Origin: Paludibacteraceae bacterium
GTDB taxonomy: Bacteria > Bacteroidota > Bacteroidia > Bacteroidales > Paludibacteraceae
Direction: 5' to 3'
NCBI GenBank assembly: GCA_017391525.1
Contig: JAFOYE010000002.1
Span: 1 to 64,000 of the forward strand
Length of the DNA: 64,000 nt
The notes below the pieces were generated by a model that ran no database searches, was not told the DNA's origin, and saw only the letters and a list, made by a program, of their open reading frames with translations. Both the position numbers and the translations under genes were made by a program. Below are positions 8,584-17,307 of this stretch, piece after piece. Position 1 is the first letter of the stretch, and every line of letters starts with the position of its first letter.

Positions 8584-8616
8584 AAGATAGCGGAGGCGGA
8601 TGACCTCCGCTATCTT
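8584..8616 (-). terminator. Hairpin terminator downstream of sdhA
   Basis: A perfect 13-bp stem (8584-8596 with 8604-8616) encloses a 7-nt loop, 12 bp past the sdhA stop. The U-run on the minus strand is weak (ACTATTTAC follows). It would separate sdhCA transcription from everything downstream, including sdhB. Confidence 0.75.
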
Positions 8617-8628
8617 GATAATTACGTA

Positions 8629-10617
8629 TTAGCTCTTATAGTTACGAGTTTTACGTTCGGTGAATTCATAGTCGAGTGGCTCCTTGATAAGCTCTGGTTC
8701 GCTGTCCTCGCCAGTGTATTTCCAGCAAGCTACATAAGAGAACTTATCGTCTTGACGCATTGCCTCGCCCTCTGGAGTTTGATACTCCTCACGGAAGTGA
8801 CCACCGCAAGACTCCTCACGGTTCAAAGCGTCAACTGCCATCAAACGACCAATCTCGATAAAGTCAGCTAGACGGAGAGCCTTCTCCAACTCGTTGTTCA
8901 ATGAGTTAGCCTCACCTGGGATATATACATTGCTCCAGAACTCTTTCTTGATTGCGTCGATCTTCTCAACAGCAGTCTTCAAGCTTTCAGCAGTACGACC
9001 CATACCAACGAAGTCCCACATTACAAGACCCAACTCCTTGTGGATAGAATCCACAGAGCGGTTACCTTGAACAGCCATGAGCTTCTCGATCTTCTCGGTG
9101 ATACCCTTCTCTGCCTCAGCGAACTCTGGGAGGTCGGTGGACATACGAGGAACGCCGATTTGGTCGCTCAAGTAGTTTTGGATAGTATAAGGCAATACGA
9201 AGTAACCATCAGCCAAACCTTGCATCAATGCAGAAGCACCGAGGCGGTTAGCACCGTGGTCAGAGAAGTTAGCCTCACCAATACAGAAGAGACCCTTCAC
9301 GCTGGTTTGCAACTCATAGTCAACCCAGATACCACCCATAGTATAGTGGATAGCAGGGAAGATCATCATTGGCTCCTCGTATGGGTTCTCGTCCACAATC
9401 TTCTCGTACATTTGGAAGAGGTTACCATATTTAGCCTCTACGACATCCTTGCCAAGGCGTTGGATAGCGTCAGAGAAATCGAGGAACACAGCAAGACCCG
9501 TGTTGTTAACACCATAACCCTTGTCGCAACGCTCTTTAGCAGCACGTGAAGCTACATCACGTGGTACGAGGTTACCGAATGCTGGGTAGCGGCGCTCCAA
9601 GTAGTAGTCGCGATCTTCTTCTGGGATATCACGACCCTTGATCTCACCGCGTTGGAGGCGTTGAGCGTCCTCGAGTTTCTTAGGAACCCAGATACGACCA
9701 TCGTTACGGAGTGACTCAGACATCAAAGTCAATTTAGATTGGAAGTCACCGTGCTTTGGAATACATGTTGGGTGGATTTGTGCGTAGCAAGGGTTAGCGA
9801 AGTAAGCACCGTGGCGGTACATTTGCATAGCAGCAGAACCGTTAGATGCCATCGCGTTGGTAGAAAGGAAGAATGCATTACCATAACCACCAGTAGCTAC
9901 AACCACAGCGTGACCGAAGTAACGCTCGATGCGACCAGTAACAAGGTTACGAGCGATGATACCACGAGCGCGGTTCTCGCCGTTCTCGTCCTTGATCATA
10001 ACTACATCCAACATCTCGTGACGGTTGTACATCTTCACTTTGCCCTTACCGATTTGGCGGCTGAGTGCAGAGTAAGCACCGAGGAGAAGTTGTTGACCTG
10101 TTTGACCCTTAGCATAGAAAGTACGAGATACTTGCGCACCACCGAAAGAACGGTTGTCAAGCAAGCCGCCATATTCGCGAGCGAAAGGAACACCTTGAGC
10201 CACACATTGGTCGATGATGCTGTTGCTCACCTCAGCAAGACGATATACGTTTGCCTCACGAGCACGGTAGTCACCACCCTTGATAGTGTCGTAGAAGAGG
10301 CGATAAACAGAGTCGCCATCGTTTTGGTAGTTCTTAGCCGCGTTGATACCACCTTGTGCTGCGATAGAGTGTGCACGACGTGGAGAGTCTTGGATACAGA
10401 AGTTGAGGACGTTGAAGCCCATCTCTGCGAGGGATGCCGCAGCAGATGCACCAGCCAAACCAGTACCAACTACGATCACGTCAAGACGACGCTTGTTGGC
10501 AGGGTTGACCAACTTCTGATGGTCTTTGTAATTGGTCCATTTCTTCTCGAGTGGACCAGCAGGAATCTTCGCCATTTCAGGCGTGATTACCTGCGCAGTT
10601 TCTTTTTTTGTTGCCAT
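8629..10617 (-). CDS. sdhA: Succinate dehydrogenase/fumarate reductase flavoprotein subunit
   Basis: 662 residues, the usual length for the Bacteroidota enzyme. It has the FAD-binding GTGLAG at 51-56, the flavinylation histidine H83 in [11 protein letters not shown], the active-site IHPTCIP motif and a C-terminal [10 protein letters not shown] with the catalytic H-x-x-R region. It interconverts succinate and fumarate and hands electrons to SdhB. In an anaerobic Bacteroidales host the fumarate-reducing direction is the more likely one (inference). It lies 155 bp downstream of sdhC, with a decamer repeat array in the gap, and is followed by a strong hairpin rather than by sdhB. Codon use is biased to C-ending codons, as in other highly expressed genes here such as gdhA and rplT. 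Confidence 0.97.
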   Translation of the reverse strand: MATKKETAQVITPEMAKIPAGPLEKKWTNYKDHQKLVNPANKRRLDVIVVGTGLAGASAAASLAEMGFNVLNFCIQDSPRRAHSIAAQGGINAAKNYQNDGDSVYRLFYDTIKGGDYRAREANVYRLAEVSNSIIDQCVAQGVPFAREYGGLLDNRSFGGAQVSRTFYAKGQTGQQLLLGAYSALSRQIGKGKVKMYNRHEMLDVVMIKDENGENRARGIIARNLVTGRIERYFGHAVVVATGGYGNAFFLSTNAMASNGSAAMQMYRHGAYFANPCYAQIHPTCIPKHGDFQSKLTLMSESLRNDGRIWVPKKLEDAQRLQRGEIKGRDIPEEDRDYYLERRYPAFGNLVPRDVASRAAKERCDKGYGVNNTGLAVFLDFSDAIQRLGKDVVEAKYGNLFQMYEKIVDENPYEEPMMIFPAIHYTMGGIWVDYELQTSVKGLFCIGEANFSDHGANRLGASALMQGLADGYFVLPYTIQNYLSDQIGVPRMSTDLPEFAEAEKGITEKIEKLMAVQGNRSVDSIHKELGLVMWDFVGMGRTAESLKTAVEKIDAIKKEFWSNVYIPGEANSLNNELEKALRLADFIEIGRLMAVDALNREESCGGHFREEYQTPEGEAMRQDDKFSYVACWKYTGEDSEPELIKEPLDYEFTERKTRNYKS

Positions 10618-10630
10618 ATGTTGTTTAATT

Positions 10631-10710
10631 TTTGTTCAAAATTGTTCAAAGTGGTTCAATGTTGTTTAAAATTGTTCAGGGTGGTTCAATGTTGTTCAAA
10701 GTGGTTCAAT
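10631..10710. repeat. Eight tandem 10-bp units between sdhC and sdhA
   Basis: Eight consecutive decamers follow the consensus [g/a]t[t/g]GTTCAA[a/t], in exact 10-bp register. They lie in the 5' leader region of sdhA within the sdhCA transcript. The array is followed by ttcaatattgaac and a GCGAAGC mini-hairpin motif at 10718-10724. No coding capacity is apparent. Confidence 0.85.
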
Positions 10711-10772
10711 ATTGAACGCGAAGCGCTGAACTATACGGAACAGCCCAAGGGGCTACTGAACCATGTTATTTC

Positions 10773-11486
10773 TTATGCGCAGAGCATGCCGATACCAGCG
10801 CCGAGGTAATAGAATACTACTACAGCGAAGAGACCAACTACCAAAGTAGCTACTACGTTACCAATGCATTTAACGCGTTTCATCCATTTGAGGTTGTTGA
10901 AGCCCATGGTGTGGAGAGCAGACCATACGCCGTGACGGAGGTGGAACCACAATGCGCCCAACCATACGAGATAGAGTACGCAGTACACTTGACCCCAGAT
11001 AGGAGTAGTGAAGAGGGCTTTTACCATGTTAGCACCATCTGTAGGACCAAACTCGCTAACAGAGAAATCATGGAAACCAGTCATGTGCATGATCTCGGTA
11101 AACTGCATCTTGAACCAGAAGTTGTACAAGTGCAATACGATGAAACCGATCACTACAAAACCGAGTACGAGCATGTTCTCAGACTCCCACTCAACGCCTT
11201 CGCGCTTAGCGGTAACAGCATAGCGGTCTTTACCGCGAGCCATACGGTTTTGAATGGTTAGGTAGATAGCGTACAAGAAGTGTACTACTACCAAGAATGC
11301 CAATCCTAGGGTTGCAACCAATGCATACCAGTTAGCTCCCAAGAGTTCGCAAATTGTGTTGTAGGCGTCTTCTGAGAAGATTACTGCGAGGTTCATAGAA
11401 CCGTGGAACAGCAAGAAGAGCACCAACGCCAAACCAGTGATACTCATCACTAATTTACGGCCAATAGATGAATCTTTTAACCACAT
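10773..11486 (-). CDS. sdhC: Succinate dehydrogenase/fumarate reductase cytochrome b subunit
   Basis: 237 residues with five hydrophobic membrane segments, consistent with the cytochrome b558-type anchor of Bacteroidota. The N-terminus (SSIGRKLVMSITGLALVLFLLFHGSMNL) and histidines in or near the helices (LLFHGS, LVVVHFLYAIY, IVLHLYNFW, FHLRHGVWSALHTMG) fit haem ligation. It anchors SdhAB and exchanges electrons with quinone. It is the first gene of the operon, with a good promoter about 74 bp upstream, and is followed by sdhA. Confidence 0.95.
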   Translation of the reverse strand: MWLKDSSIGRKLVMSITGLALVLFLLFHGSMNLAVIFSEDAYNTICELLGANWYALVATLGLAFLVVVHFLYAIYLTIQNRMARGKDRYAVTAKREGVEWESENMLVLGFVVIGFIVLHLYNFWFKMQFTEIMHMTGFHDFSVSEFGPTDGANMVKALFTTPIWGQVYCVLYLVWLGALWFHLRHGVWSALHTMGFNNLKWMKRVKCIGNVVATLVVGLFAVVVFYYLGAGIGMLCA

Positions 11487-11559
11487 AAGTTTTTGATTTG
11501 TTTTTAGTTGTTTATAATTTATTATAATGTTATTGTTGTTCTGCTATACAATGAACGTG

Positions 11560-11591
11560 CAAAGGTACGAAAAATATCTGACTTAACCAAA
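11560..11591 (-). promoter_or_regulatory. Promoter of sdhCA
   Basis: On the minus strand, TTTG (11588-11591), 20 bp, then TACCTTTG (11560-11567). This matches the Bacteroidota -33/-7 consensus. The leader to the sdhC start is about 70 nt. Confidence 0.8.
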
Positions 11592-11667
11592 TCTTTCTAA
11601 CAAAATATGTTCTAAAATATAAAATATGCTAAAAACTTTAATATTTGTGTACTTTCTGTTTTTTTTC

Positions 11668-11698
11668 TTGCGTATTTGCAATATTTTTACTACCTTTG
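11668..11698 (+). promoter_or_regulatory. Promoter of the porQ operon
   Basis: TTG (11668-11670), 20 bp, TACCTTTG (11691-11698). The start codon of porQ follows 17 bp after the -7 box, so the leader is very short. It is divergent from the sdhC promoter. Confidence 0.75.
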
Positions 11699-11715
11699 TA
11701 CGCTAATTTGGTCTG

Positions 11716-12738
11716 ATGAAAAATATGCTTCGAAAACGACTATACATATTGTCATTTGTTCTCCTTTTGTTTTTGCCTGCGAATGCACAGATAGAGGGGG
11801 CTGGAAGTAGTGTGTTTCATTTTATGGGACTACCTGCTTCTGCGCGATTAAATGCTTTAGGTGGAGAAAATGTGTCAATTGCCGATGGTGATGTTAGTAT
11901 GGCATACATGAATCCAGCCTTGTTGACTTCGGAGACAGATAAGGTACTGCAACTTAATTTTGCATATTATCTAGCAGGTACAATGTTTGGAAGTGCAATG
12001 TATGGACATAATTGGGGCGATAACTATTTTTCTGCATCAATTCATTATCTTGATTACGGAAAAATGGATTACACAGATGAGTGGGGGCAGATTACTGGTG
12101 GCACTTTTACGGCCAAGGATATGTGTGTACATTTTACTTATGCGCGTCAATTGGGTCCTATGTTCCGAGTAGGTGCTACAGTTAAGCCGATATTCAGTGT
12201 GTATGAGCACTATACTAGTTTTGCTTTAGGAGCAGATGTGGGTGGACATTTTCAAACGAGAGATAGCCTCTTCCAAATGGGATTGGCGCTCCGCAATATA
12301 GGATGGCAGTTGAAAGGCTTTTATGAAGAAGATTGGGGGCAGCATACCGAGATGTTACCGCTGAATCTAGAGTTGGGTATGTCGCTTCGTTTGGCCCATG
12401 CACCATTGCGCTTTAGTGTGACCATGCATAATTTGCAACGCTGGAATTTGGCACCGTGGGAAGAAGAAGTAAAATGGTACGATATGCTTTTTAGACATAC
12501 CATTTGGGCTCTGGATATCGTGCCAAAAAGTGAAAAATTCTACCTTACTGTGAGTTACAACCATCGACGTCAAGCAGAAATGGCTATTAAAGAGGTGAGT
12601 AGTATGGCCGGTTTGGGTCTAGGTGCAGGATTGAAAATAAAGAAATTTAGATTGGGATTGGCCTATAGTCAATACAGTAAGTCTAATTTTACGTTGCAAG
12701 CATCCTTGTCAACCGATATCAATCAATTTTTGAAATAA
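11716..12738 (+). CDS. porQ: Type IX secretion system protein PorQ
   Basis: 340 residues with a signal peptide (hydrophobic 11-22, ending PANAQ) and the PorQ/PorV-type opening SSVFHFMGLPASARLNALGGEN, followed by repeated amphipathic strands of an outer-membrane barrel. PorQ is an outer-membrane part of type IX secretion linked to the PorU/PorZ attachment complex. The order porQ-cmk-ispH is the one I recall for Porphyromonas, which supports the call. Gaps to the next genes are 17, 9, 19 and 4 bp with no terminator until 17012, so porQ, cmk, ispH, pfkA and surface protein A1 look like one operon. Confidence 0.85.
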   Translation: MKNMLRKRLYILSFVLLLFLPANAQIEGAGSSVFHFMGLPASARLNALGGENVSIADGDVSMAYMNPALLTSETDKVLQLNFAYYLAGTMFGSAMYGHNWGDNYFSASIHYLDYGKMDYTDEWGQITGGTFTAKDMCVHFTYARQLGPMFRVGATVKPIFSVYEHYTSFALGADVGGHFQTRDSLFQMGLALRNIGWQLKGFYEEDWGQHTEMLPLNLELGMSLRLAHAPLRFSVTMHNLQRWNLAPWEEEVKWYDMLFRHTIWALDIVPKSEKFYLTVSYNHRRQAEMAIKEVSSMAGLGLGAGLKIKKFRLGLAYSQYSKSNFTLQASLSTDINQFLK

Positions 12739-12755
12739 ATACAGCAATTTACTTT

Positions 12756-13436
12756 ATGAAATCAATCATCGTGGCCATTGATGGCTATTCTTCTTGTGGT
12801 AAATCGACAGTGGCTAAGGCTCTAGCTAAATATGCTGGATATACTTATGTGGATACAGGTGCTATGTATCGTGCTACGGCGTTGTATGCATTTAGGCGAT
12901 TAGGCGATGAGGCTCTGAACCGAGAGGCTGTTCTAACATTGCTCCCAGATATACATATTGATTTTGTTCAAACATCAGAGGGGCAGCATGTTACGTTGAA
13001 TGGTGAAGATGTGGAATCACTCATTCGTACACTAGAAGTGGGTAATATGGCGTCACAGATTTCTACTATCAAAGAGGTACGTGCTTTTTTAGTGGCGCAA
13101 CAACAAGCCATGGGAGATAAGAAGGGTATTGTGATGGATGGAAGAGATATAGGCACGGTGGTTTTTCCTAATGCCGAATTGAAGTTGTTTTTGACTGCTT
13201 CGCCAGAAGTGCGTGCAGAGAGACGTTATCTAGAGTTGAAGGCAAAGGGGGAGAGTCCTATTCTTGAAGAAGTATTGGCGGATGTGAATGATCGTGATTA
13301 TAGAGATACGCATCGCGCAGAGAGCCCACTTCGCCAAGCTGATGATGCTGTTGTGGTGGATAATAGCCATATGACCCGCGAGGAGCAGATGGATTATATT
13401 ATAGGTGTATTTAGAGAACGCTGCGCTACTGTTTAG
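12756..13436 (+). CDS. cmk: Cytidylate kinase
   Basis: 226 residues. The P-loop is G10-YSSCGKST-18, followed by YVDTGAMYRATA (CMP-binding and DTGAMYR signature) and MDGRDIGTVVFP (GRDIGT motif). It phosphorylates CMP and dCMP with ATP in the cytoplasm to supply pyrimidine nucleotides. Length and motif order are normal. Second gene of the porQ operon. Confidence 0.96.
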   Translation: MKSIIVAIDGYSSCGKSTVAKALAKYAGYTYVDTGAMYRATALYAFRRLGDEALNREAVLTLLPDIHIDFVQTSEGQHVTLNGEDVESLIRTLEVGNMASQISTIKEVRAFLVAQQQAMGDKKGIVMDGRDIGTVVFPNAELKLFLTASPEVRAERRYLELKAKGESPILEEVLADVNDRDYRDTHRAESPLRQADDAVVVDNSHMTREEQMDYIIGVFRERCATV

Positions 13437-13445
13437 TGTTTAGAG

Positions 13446-14333
13446 ATGAAGGTTACTATCGACGAATATTCTGGATTTTGCTTTGGTGTGACATCGGCCA
13501 TAGAAATAGCAGAACGTGAACTACAGAAGGGAACGTTGTACTGTTTAGGAGATATCGTGCACAATGGGCAAGAAGTGGATCGGTTGGATAAGTTGGGATT
13601 GGTGACGATAGACTATGATGATCTTCGCACGTTACATAAAGTGCGCGTGCTCTTGCGTGCGCACGGGGAACCACCTAGTACGTATCGGATAGCGCAACAG
13701 AATAATATTGAGATTATTGATGCGTCGTGTCCTGTTGTGTTGAAATTGCAAAAGCGTATCCGTGATACGTATGAGATGCTGCATGGCAACGCTCATGGAG
13801 CACAGATTGTGATTTTTGGTCAAAAAGGCCATGCGGAGGTGATAGGGTTGGAAGGGCAGACCAATAATACCGCTATTGTGGTGGAGTCGCTCAATGATTT
13901 GGATAAATTGGACTATACCAAACCAATTTATCTCTTTTCGCAAACAACCAAGTCTGTTGAGGAGTTTCGTGCTATTGTAAAGGCTATTGAGGCGAATAGG
14001 CAAATAGGCGAAGAGGCGAGAGATATAGAGCCTACATTCGAATACCACGATACTATTTGTCGCAATGTGGCTAATCGTGTAAAACGCTTGCAGGATTTTG
14101 CGCAAAGCAATGATATTGTGATTTTTGTAGGAGGAAAGAAATCTTCTAATGCAAAAGTGTTGTATAATCACTGCTTGGAGGTTAATTCTAGCACAGTTTT
14201 TGTGAGTAGTGTAGATGATCTGACAGACGAAATAATTGCTCAATGTCATTCGGTTGATAGGGTGGGTATCTGTGGAGCTACCTCTACACCAAAATGGCTG
14301 ATGGAGCAGATTAAGTTGAGAATTGAAAGTTAA
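13446..14333 (+). CDS. ispH: 4-hydroxy-3-methylbut-2-enyl diphosphate reductase
   Basis: 295 residues. The three conserved cluster cysteines are present: C12 in GFCFGV, C95 in DASCPVV and C205 in TICRNV. H39 (DIVHN) and H73 (RAHGEPP) line the active site, and SQTT (165-168) is conserved. It performs the last step of the MEP pathway, making IPP and DMAPP from HMBPP. It lies 9 bp after cmk, an arrangement common in Bacteroidota. Confidence 0.96.
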   Translation: MKVTIDEYSGFCFGVTSAIEIAERELQKGTLYCLGDIVHNGQEVDRLDKLGLVTIDYDDLRTLHKVRVLLRAHGEPPSTYRIAQQNNIEIIDASCPVVLKLQKRIRDTYEMLHGNAHGAQIVIFGQKGHAEVIGLEGQTNNTAIVVESLNDLDKLDYTKPIYLFSQTTKSVEEFRAIVKAIEANRQIGEEARDIEPTFEYHDTICRNVANRVKRLQDFAQSNDIVIFVGGKKSSNAKVLYNHCLEVNSSTVFVSSVDDLTDEIIAQCHSVDRVGICGATSTPKWLMEQIKLRIES

Positions 14334-14352
14334 AAGTTTAGTACTTGATTAT

Positions 14353-15336
14353 ATGGAGTTTAAGCCAAAGACAATAGGTGTGTTGACTTCTGGTGGAGAT
14401 GCACCGGGTATGAATGCAGCGCTGCGTGCCGTAACACGTGCTGCAATCTCTAATGGAATAAAAGTTAAAGCCATTTATCGTGGATATAAAGGACTTATAG
14501 ATGGTGAAGTAGAGGAGTTTACTTCTCAAAATGTAAGTGGTATTATCCAACGTGGCGGTACGATTATCAAGTCTGCTCGTTGTCCCGAATTTCCTACTAA
14601 AGAGGGACGCGAGAAAGCGTATGAAACATTGAAGCGTGAGGGGATAGAGGCACTGATTATTATCGGTGGAGATGGTACTTTTACAGGTGGTAGAATCTTT
14701 GCTCAAGAGTATAATGTGCCTGTGATAGGTATTCCTGGTACGATTGATAATGACCTATGGGGTACTGATGCTACAATAGGTTATGACACGGCATTGAATA
14801 CGATTATGCATTGTGTGGATACCTTGCGTGATACGGCTACTAGCCACGAGCGTGTGTTCCTGGTAGAAGTGATGGGTCGTGATGCTGGTTTCTTGACCTT
14901 GAATGCAGCTATTGCTGCAGGTGCAGAGGCAGCCATTATCCCAGAACGCGCTACTATTATTGAGCAGATAGAAGCAGCTATTGGACAGGGAAAACGCAAG
15001 AGCAAAAACTCAAGTATCGTTCTCGTACAAGAGCATGCTGTTGAAGGAGGTGCACAGGCTGTCGCAAAGATGATGGAACAAGAGCATCCAGAGTTTAGCA
15101 CGCGTGTAACCATTTTGGGCCACCTTCAACGTGGTGGCTCGCCTTCTGCTAGTGATCGTATCTTGGCCTCTCGTATGGGTATTGCTGCGGTGCAAGCGCT
15201 GCTAGAAGACCAACGCAATGTCATGGTGGGTGTCAAGAATGGTGAGATAGACTATGTTCCGTTGAGTAAGGCTATTAAGCAAAAGAAAGATATCAAGGAC
15301 GAAAAGTGGGAAGCAATTCAAGTATTGAGCATTTGA
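14353..15336 (+). CDS. pfkA: ATP-dependent 6-phosphofructokinase
   Basis: 327 residues from the ATG at 14353, chosen because the family begins just before [15 protein letters not shown]; an in-frame ATG at 14323 would overlap ispH and add 10 atypical residues. Key residues point to ATP rather than PPi as phosphoryl donor: the nucleotide loop reads GGDGTFTGG (glycine after the D) and the catalytic loop is PGTIDND (no lysine). It converts fructose 6-phosphate to the 1,6-bisphosphate. A second phosphofructokinase at 25486 has the opposite signature. Fourth gene of the porQ operon. Confidence 0.92.
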   Translation: MEFKPKTIGVLTSGGDAPGMNAALRAVTRAAISNGIKVKAIYRGYKGLIDGEVEEFTSQNVSGIIQRGGTIIKSARCPEFPTKEGREKAYETLKREGIEALIIIGGDGTFTGGRIFAQEYNVPVIGIPGTIDNDLWGTDATIGYDTALNTIMHCVDTLRDTATSHERVFLVEVMGRDAGFLTLNAAIAAGAEAAIIPERATIIEQIEAAIGQGKRKSKNSSIVLVQEHAVEGGAQAVAKMMEQEHPEFSTRVTILGHLQRGGSPSASDRILASRMGIAAVQALLEDQRNVMVGVKNGEIDYVPLSKAIKQKKDIKDEKWEAIQVLSI

Positions 15337-15340
15337 TCAA

Positions 15341-16993
15341 ATGAAAAAGATATTTGTATTATTTGTGGCCCTTATAGTAGCCGTAACGACATCTGCTAAG
15401 ACACAAGCTACCCCTATTGATACGGTAGATGTGGTTTGTTATGACTTGCAACTCAATACTGACTTTATAGGGTTGTTTGGTATGGTATATATATTTGCCA
15501 ACAATAACGACTACAAATTGACGGGTGCCATATTTGCAGATTCAATACCTCCTGGAAATTATACGGATTGCGTAATGGATCTAACGCATATTGCTACGAA
15601 CACGCAGATTCCTGCAGCTAGCGTAAACATCAATCTGGCGGTGGACCAAAATAAAAATTGCGTCATAACAGGTCATATGATAGGCGAGGACAATATTTTA
15701 TACAATTTGGATTTGTCTTGGCAAACTCCGACAACTCAAGATACAGTGGCTATTGCATTTGATAAATCATCGTGGGTGGCATATTATCCTGATCTAGGTC
15801 ATGACTTTATGCTCTCCAACGAAGATGAAGCTTATGATATTGCTTTGGATATCGTGCAAGTACCTATGGGTGGGAATTTTACGGAGAGAAACTTGAATAT
15901 TAGTTATTGTAGAATAGCTAATAAACAGACGCAAGATACCATCAAGATAGCTGCTGCAGAAGGACGCGTTTGGCAGTCAAACGACACTACTTATCTAAGT
16001 GCGATGGTCACTGGTTTTGATTCCGTGATGTATGACATCCAGTTGTGGTACGCCGTTCCTGCAATAACACAAACGGTAGAGTTGAATATCCCAAATGCTA
16101 CATTCTACAACGAATTGGCTAGTGATGGCTATTATGCGTTGGTGGGCGCTACGGCTGACAAGCAGTACGAGTTTGCCATTTCGCTATTAGGTAATACCGA
16201 AGAGGATGTACCTGGAACGTATGTTAATGATGGCCTATTTGGCGCTTTTAGTGGGGAGGGGTATGATTTCCTACACTTTATAGGTGGACAATACACCACT
16301 TATATCGCTCAGTGGAACGCAGATAAAAAGGATTATGACATTATTTCTGTAGAAAAAGGCGAAGCAACAGTACAGATGGATGAAGATCAGAATGTTCGTC
16401 TGCAAGGTCGCTTTGTGGGAGAGAATGGTGTGGAGTATAAAGTTACACTTTCTACCAAGGTGGATAAGCCTCGCATCGTTGATGATTCGATGGAGGGGGC
16501 TGTGGACCGCGTTTATGAGGCGGGTACTCAGCTTACAGTGGAACAGCAGACAGAGGATAAAGTGCTGTTGGAGATTATGACAGACAAGGATCTGTTGGCT
16601 ATATGGCTCTATGTTGAGTATATAGATGACAAATTGGTTGTTCCAGAAGGGGAGTATACAATAGATGATTCTGCTGATTATTGGTCTGTGATAGCAGCGG
16701 ATGGCAGTCTAGGTAAAACTTTCTATGCTACCCACGATGGCGAATATTTTACCTCATTCTATTTCTTGGTCAGTGGTACGGTGCAGATAAAACATGTGGA
16801 TGGTCAGTTGCACTTTGAGGTCAACGGCTATAATTCTTATGATGTACCCGTGCGCATTGTGTATGCGCCTACGAGTACGCGCGTAGAAGATGTGAATGCT
16901 TCTTCAAAGGGATATTCTAAGTTTATACGTGATGGTCGTTTGATAATTCAAAGTGCAGGCAAGATGTATAATATCTTGGGCGTACAAGAGTAA
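15341..16993 (+). CDS. Surface protein A1: repeat-domain secreted protein of unknown function
   Basis: 550 residues with a signal peptide (KKIFVLFVALIVAVTTSA). Residues 25-400 hold three copies of a roughly 110-130-residue beta-rich repeat (type I), each closing with a D-x-[V/L]-x-Y-x-[L/I] strand and a P-x-x-x-[D/Q]T linker. They are followed by one type II domain (about 400-520), recognisable by VPEGEYTIDDS and NSYDVPVRIVY. The last 25 residues (RDGRLIIQS-GKMYNILGVQE) are a short basic-hydrophobic tail shared with A2 and, in variant form, B1 and B2. It begins 4 bp after pfkA, so it appears to be the last gene of the porQ operon. Probably exported, perhaps by type IX secretion. No enzyme motif is seen. 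Confidence 0.75.
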   Translation: MKKIFVLFVALIVAVTTSAKTQATPIDTVDVVCYDLQLNTDFIGLFGMVYIFANNNDYKLTGAIFADSIPPGNYTDCVMDLTHIATNTQIPAASVNINLAVDQNKNCVITGHMIGEDNILYNLDLSWQTPTTQDTVAIAFDKSSWVAYYPDLGHDFMLSNEDEAYDIALDIVQVPMGGNFTERNLNISYCRIANKQTQDTIKIAAAEGRVWQSNDTTYLSAMVTGFDSVMYDIQLWYAVPAITQTVELNIPNATFYNELASDGYYALVGATADKQYEFAISLLGNTEEDVPGTYVNDGLFGAFSGEGYDFLHFIGGQYTTYIAQWNADKKDYDIISVEKGEATVQMDEDQNVRLQGRFVGENGVEYKVTLSTKVDKPRIVDDSMEGAVDRVYEAGTQLTVEQQTEDKVLLEIMTDKDLLAIWLYVEYIDDKLVVPEGEYTIDDSADYWSVIAADGSLGKTFYATHDGEYFTSFYFLVSGTVQIKHVDGQLHFEVNGYNSYDVPVRIVYAPTSTRVEDVNASSKGYSKFIRDGRLIIQSAGKMYNILGVQE

Positions 16994-17011
16994 TCCATTG
17001 CGCAATTAACT

Positions 17012-17048
17012 AAAGTTCCTACTATGTTGTCATGGTAGGAACTTTTTT
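17012..17048 (+). terminator. Terminator after A1
   Basis: Stem AAAGTTCCTAC (17012-17022) with GTAGGAACTTT (17035-17045), followed by TTT. It closes the porQ-to-A1 transcript. Confidence 0.85.
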
Positions 17049-17194
17049 GTTTATGTTGTTAAAATGGCGGATTTTCATTTTGGTTCAGGGTTTTGGTTTT
17101 TGCCGATAAAATGCCAAATTATTGCTTGTTTTGGTGTCAAATTGTTGAAAAAATCAAAAAAATATGCTCAAAAACACATTTTTTAATCAAAATA

Positions 17195-17226
17195 TTTGTA
17201 GATTCCAAAAAAATACATTACCTTTG
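17195..17226 (+). promoter_or_regulatory. Promoter of surface protein B1
   Basis: TTTG (17195-17198), 20 bp, TACCTTTG (17219-17226). Start codon 81 bp beyond the -7 box. The rest of the gap between A1 and B1 (17049-17194) is AT-rich and holds nothing else I can support. Confidence 0.85.
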
Positions 17227-17307
17227 CGTCGGATTTGAAATGAACGAATATACTTTTGCGAGTAAATAGCAAAAAATAACATAATTAATAACAAAAAATT
17301 AGTCTGT

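Noticed and set aside
9739..10809. 356-residue open frame on the plus strand across sdhA
   Set aside because: Long only because the biased codons of sdhA leave few stops on the other strand; T/V/S-rich translation, no promoter, overlaps a certain gene.
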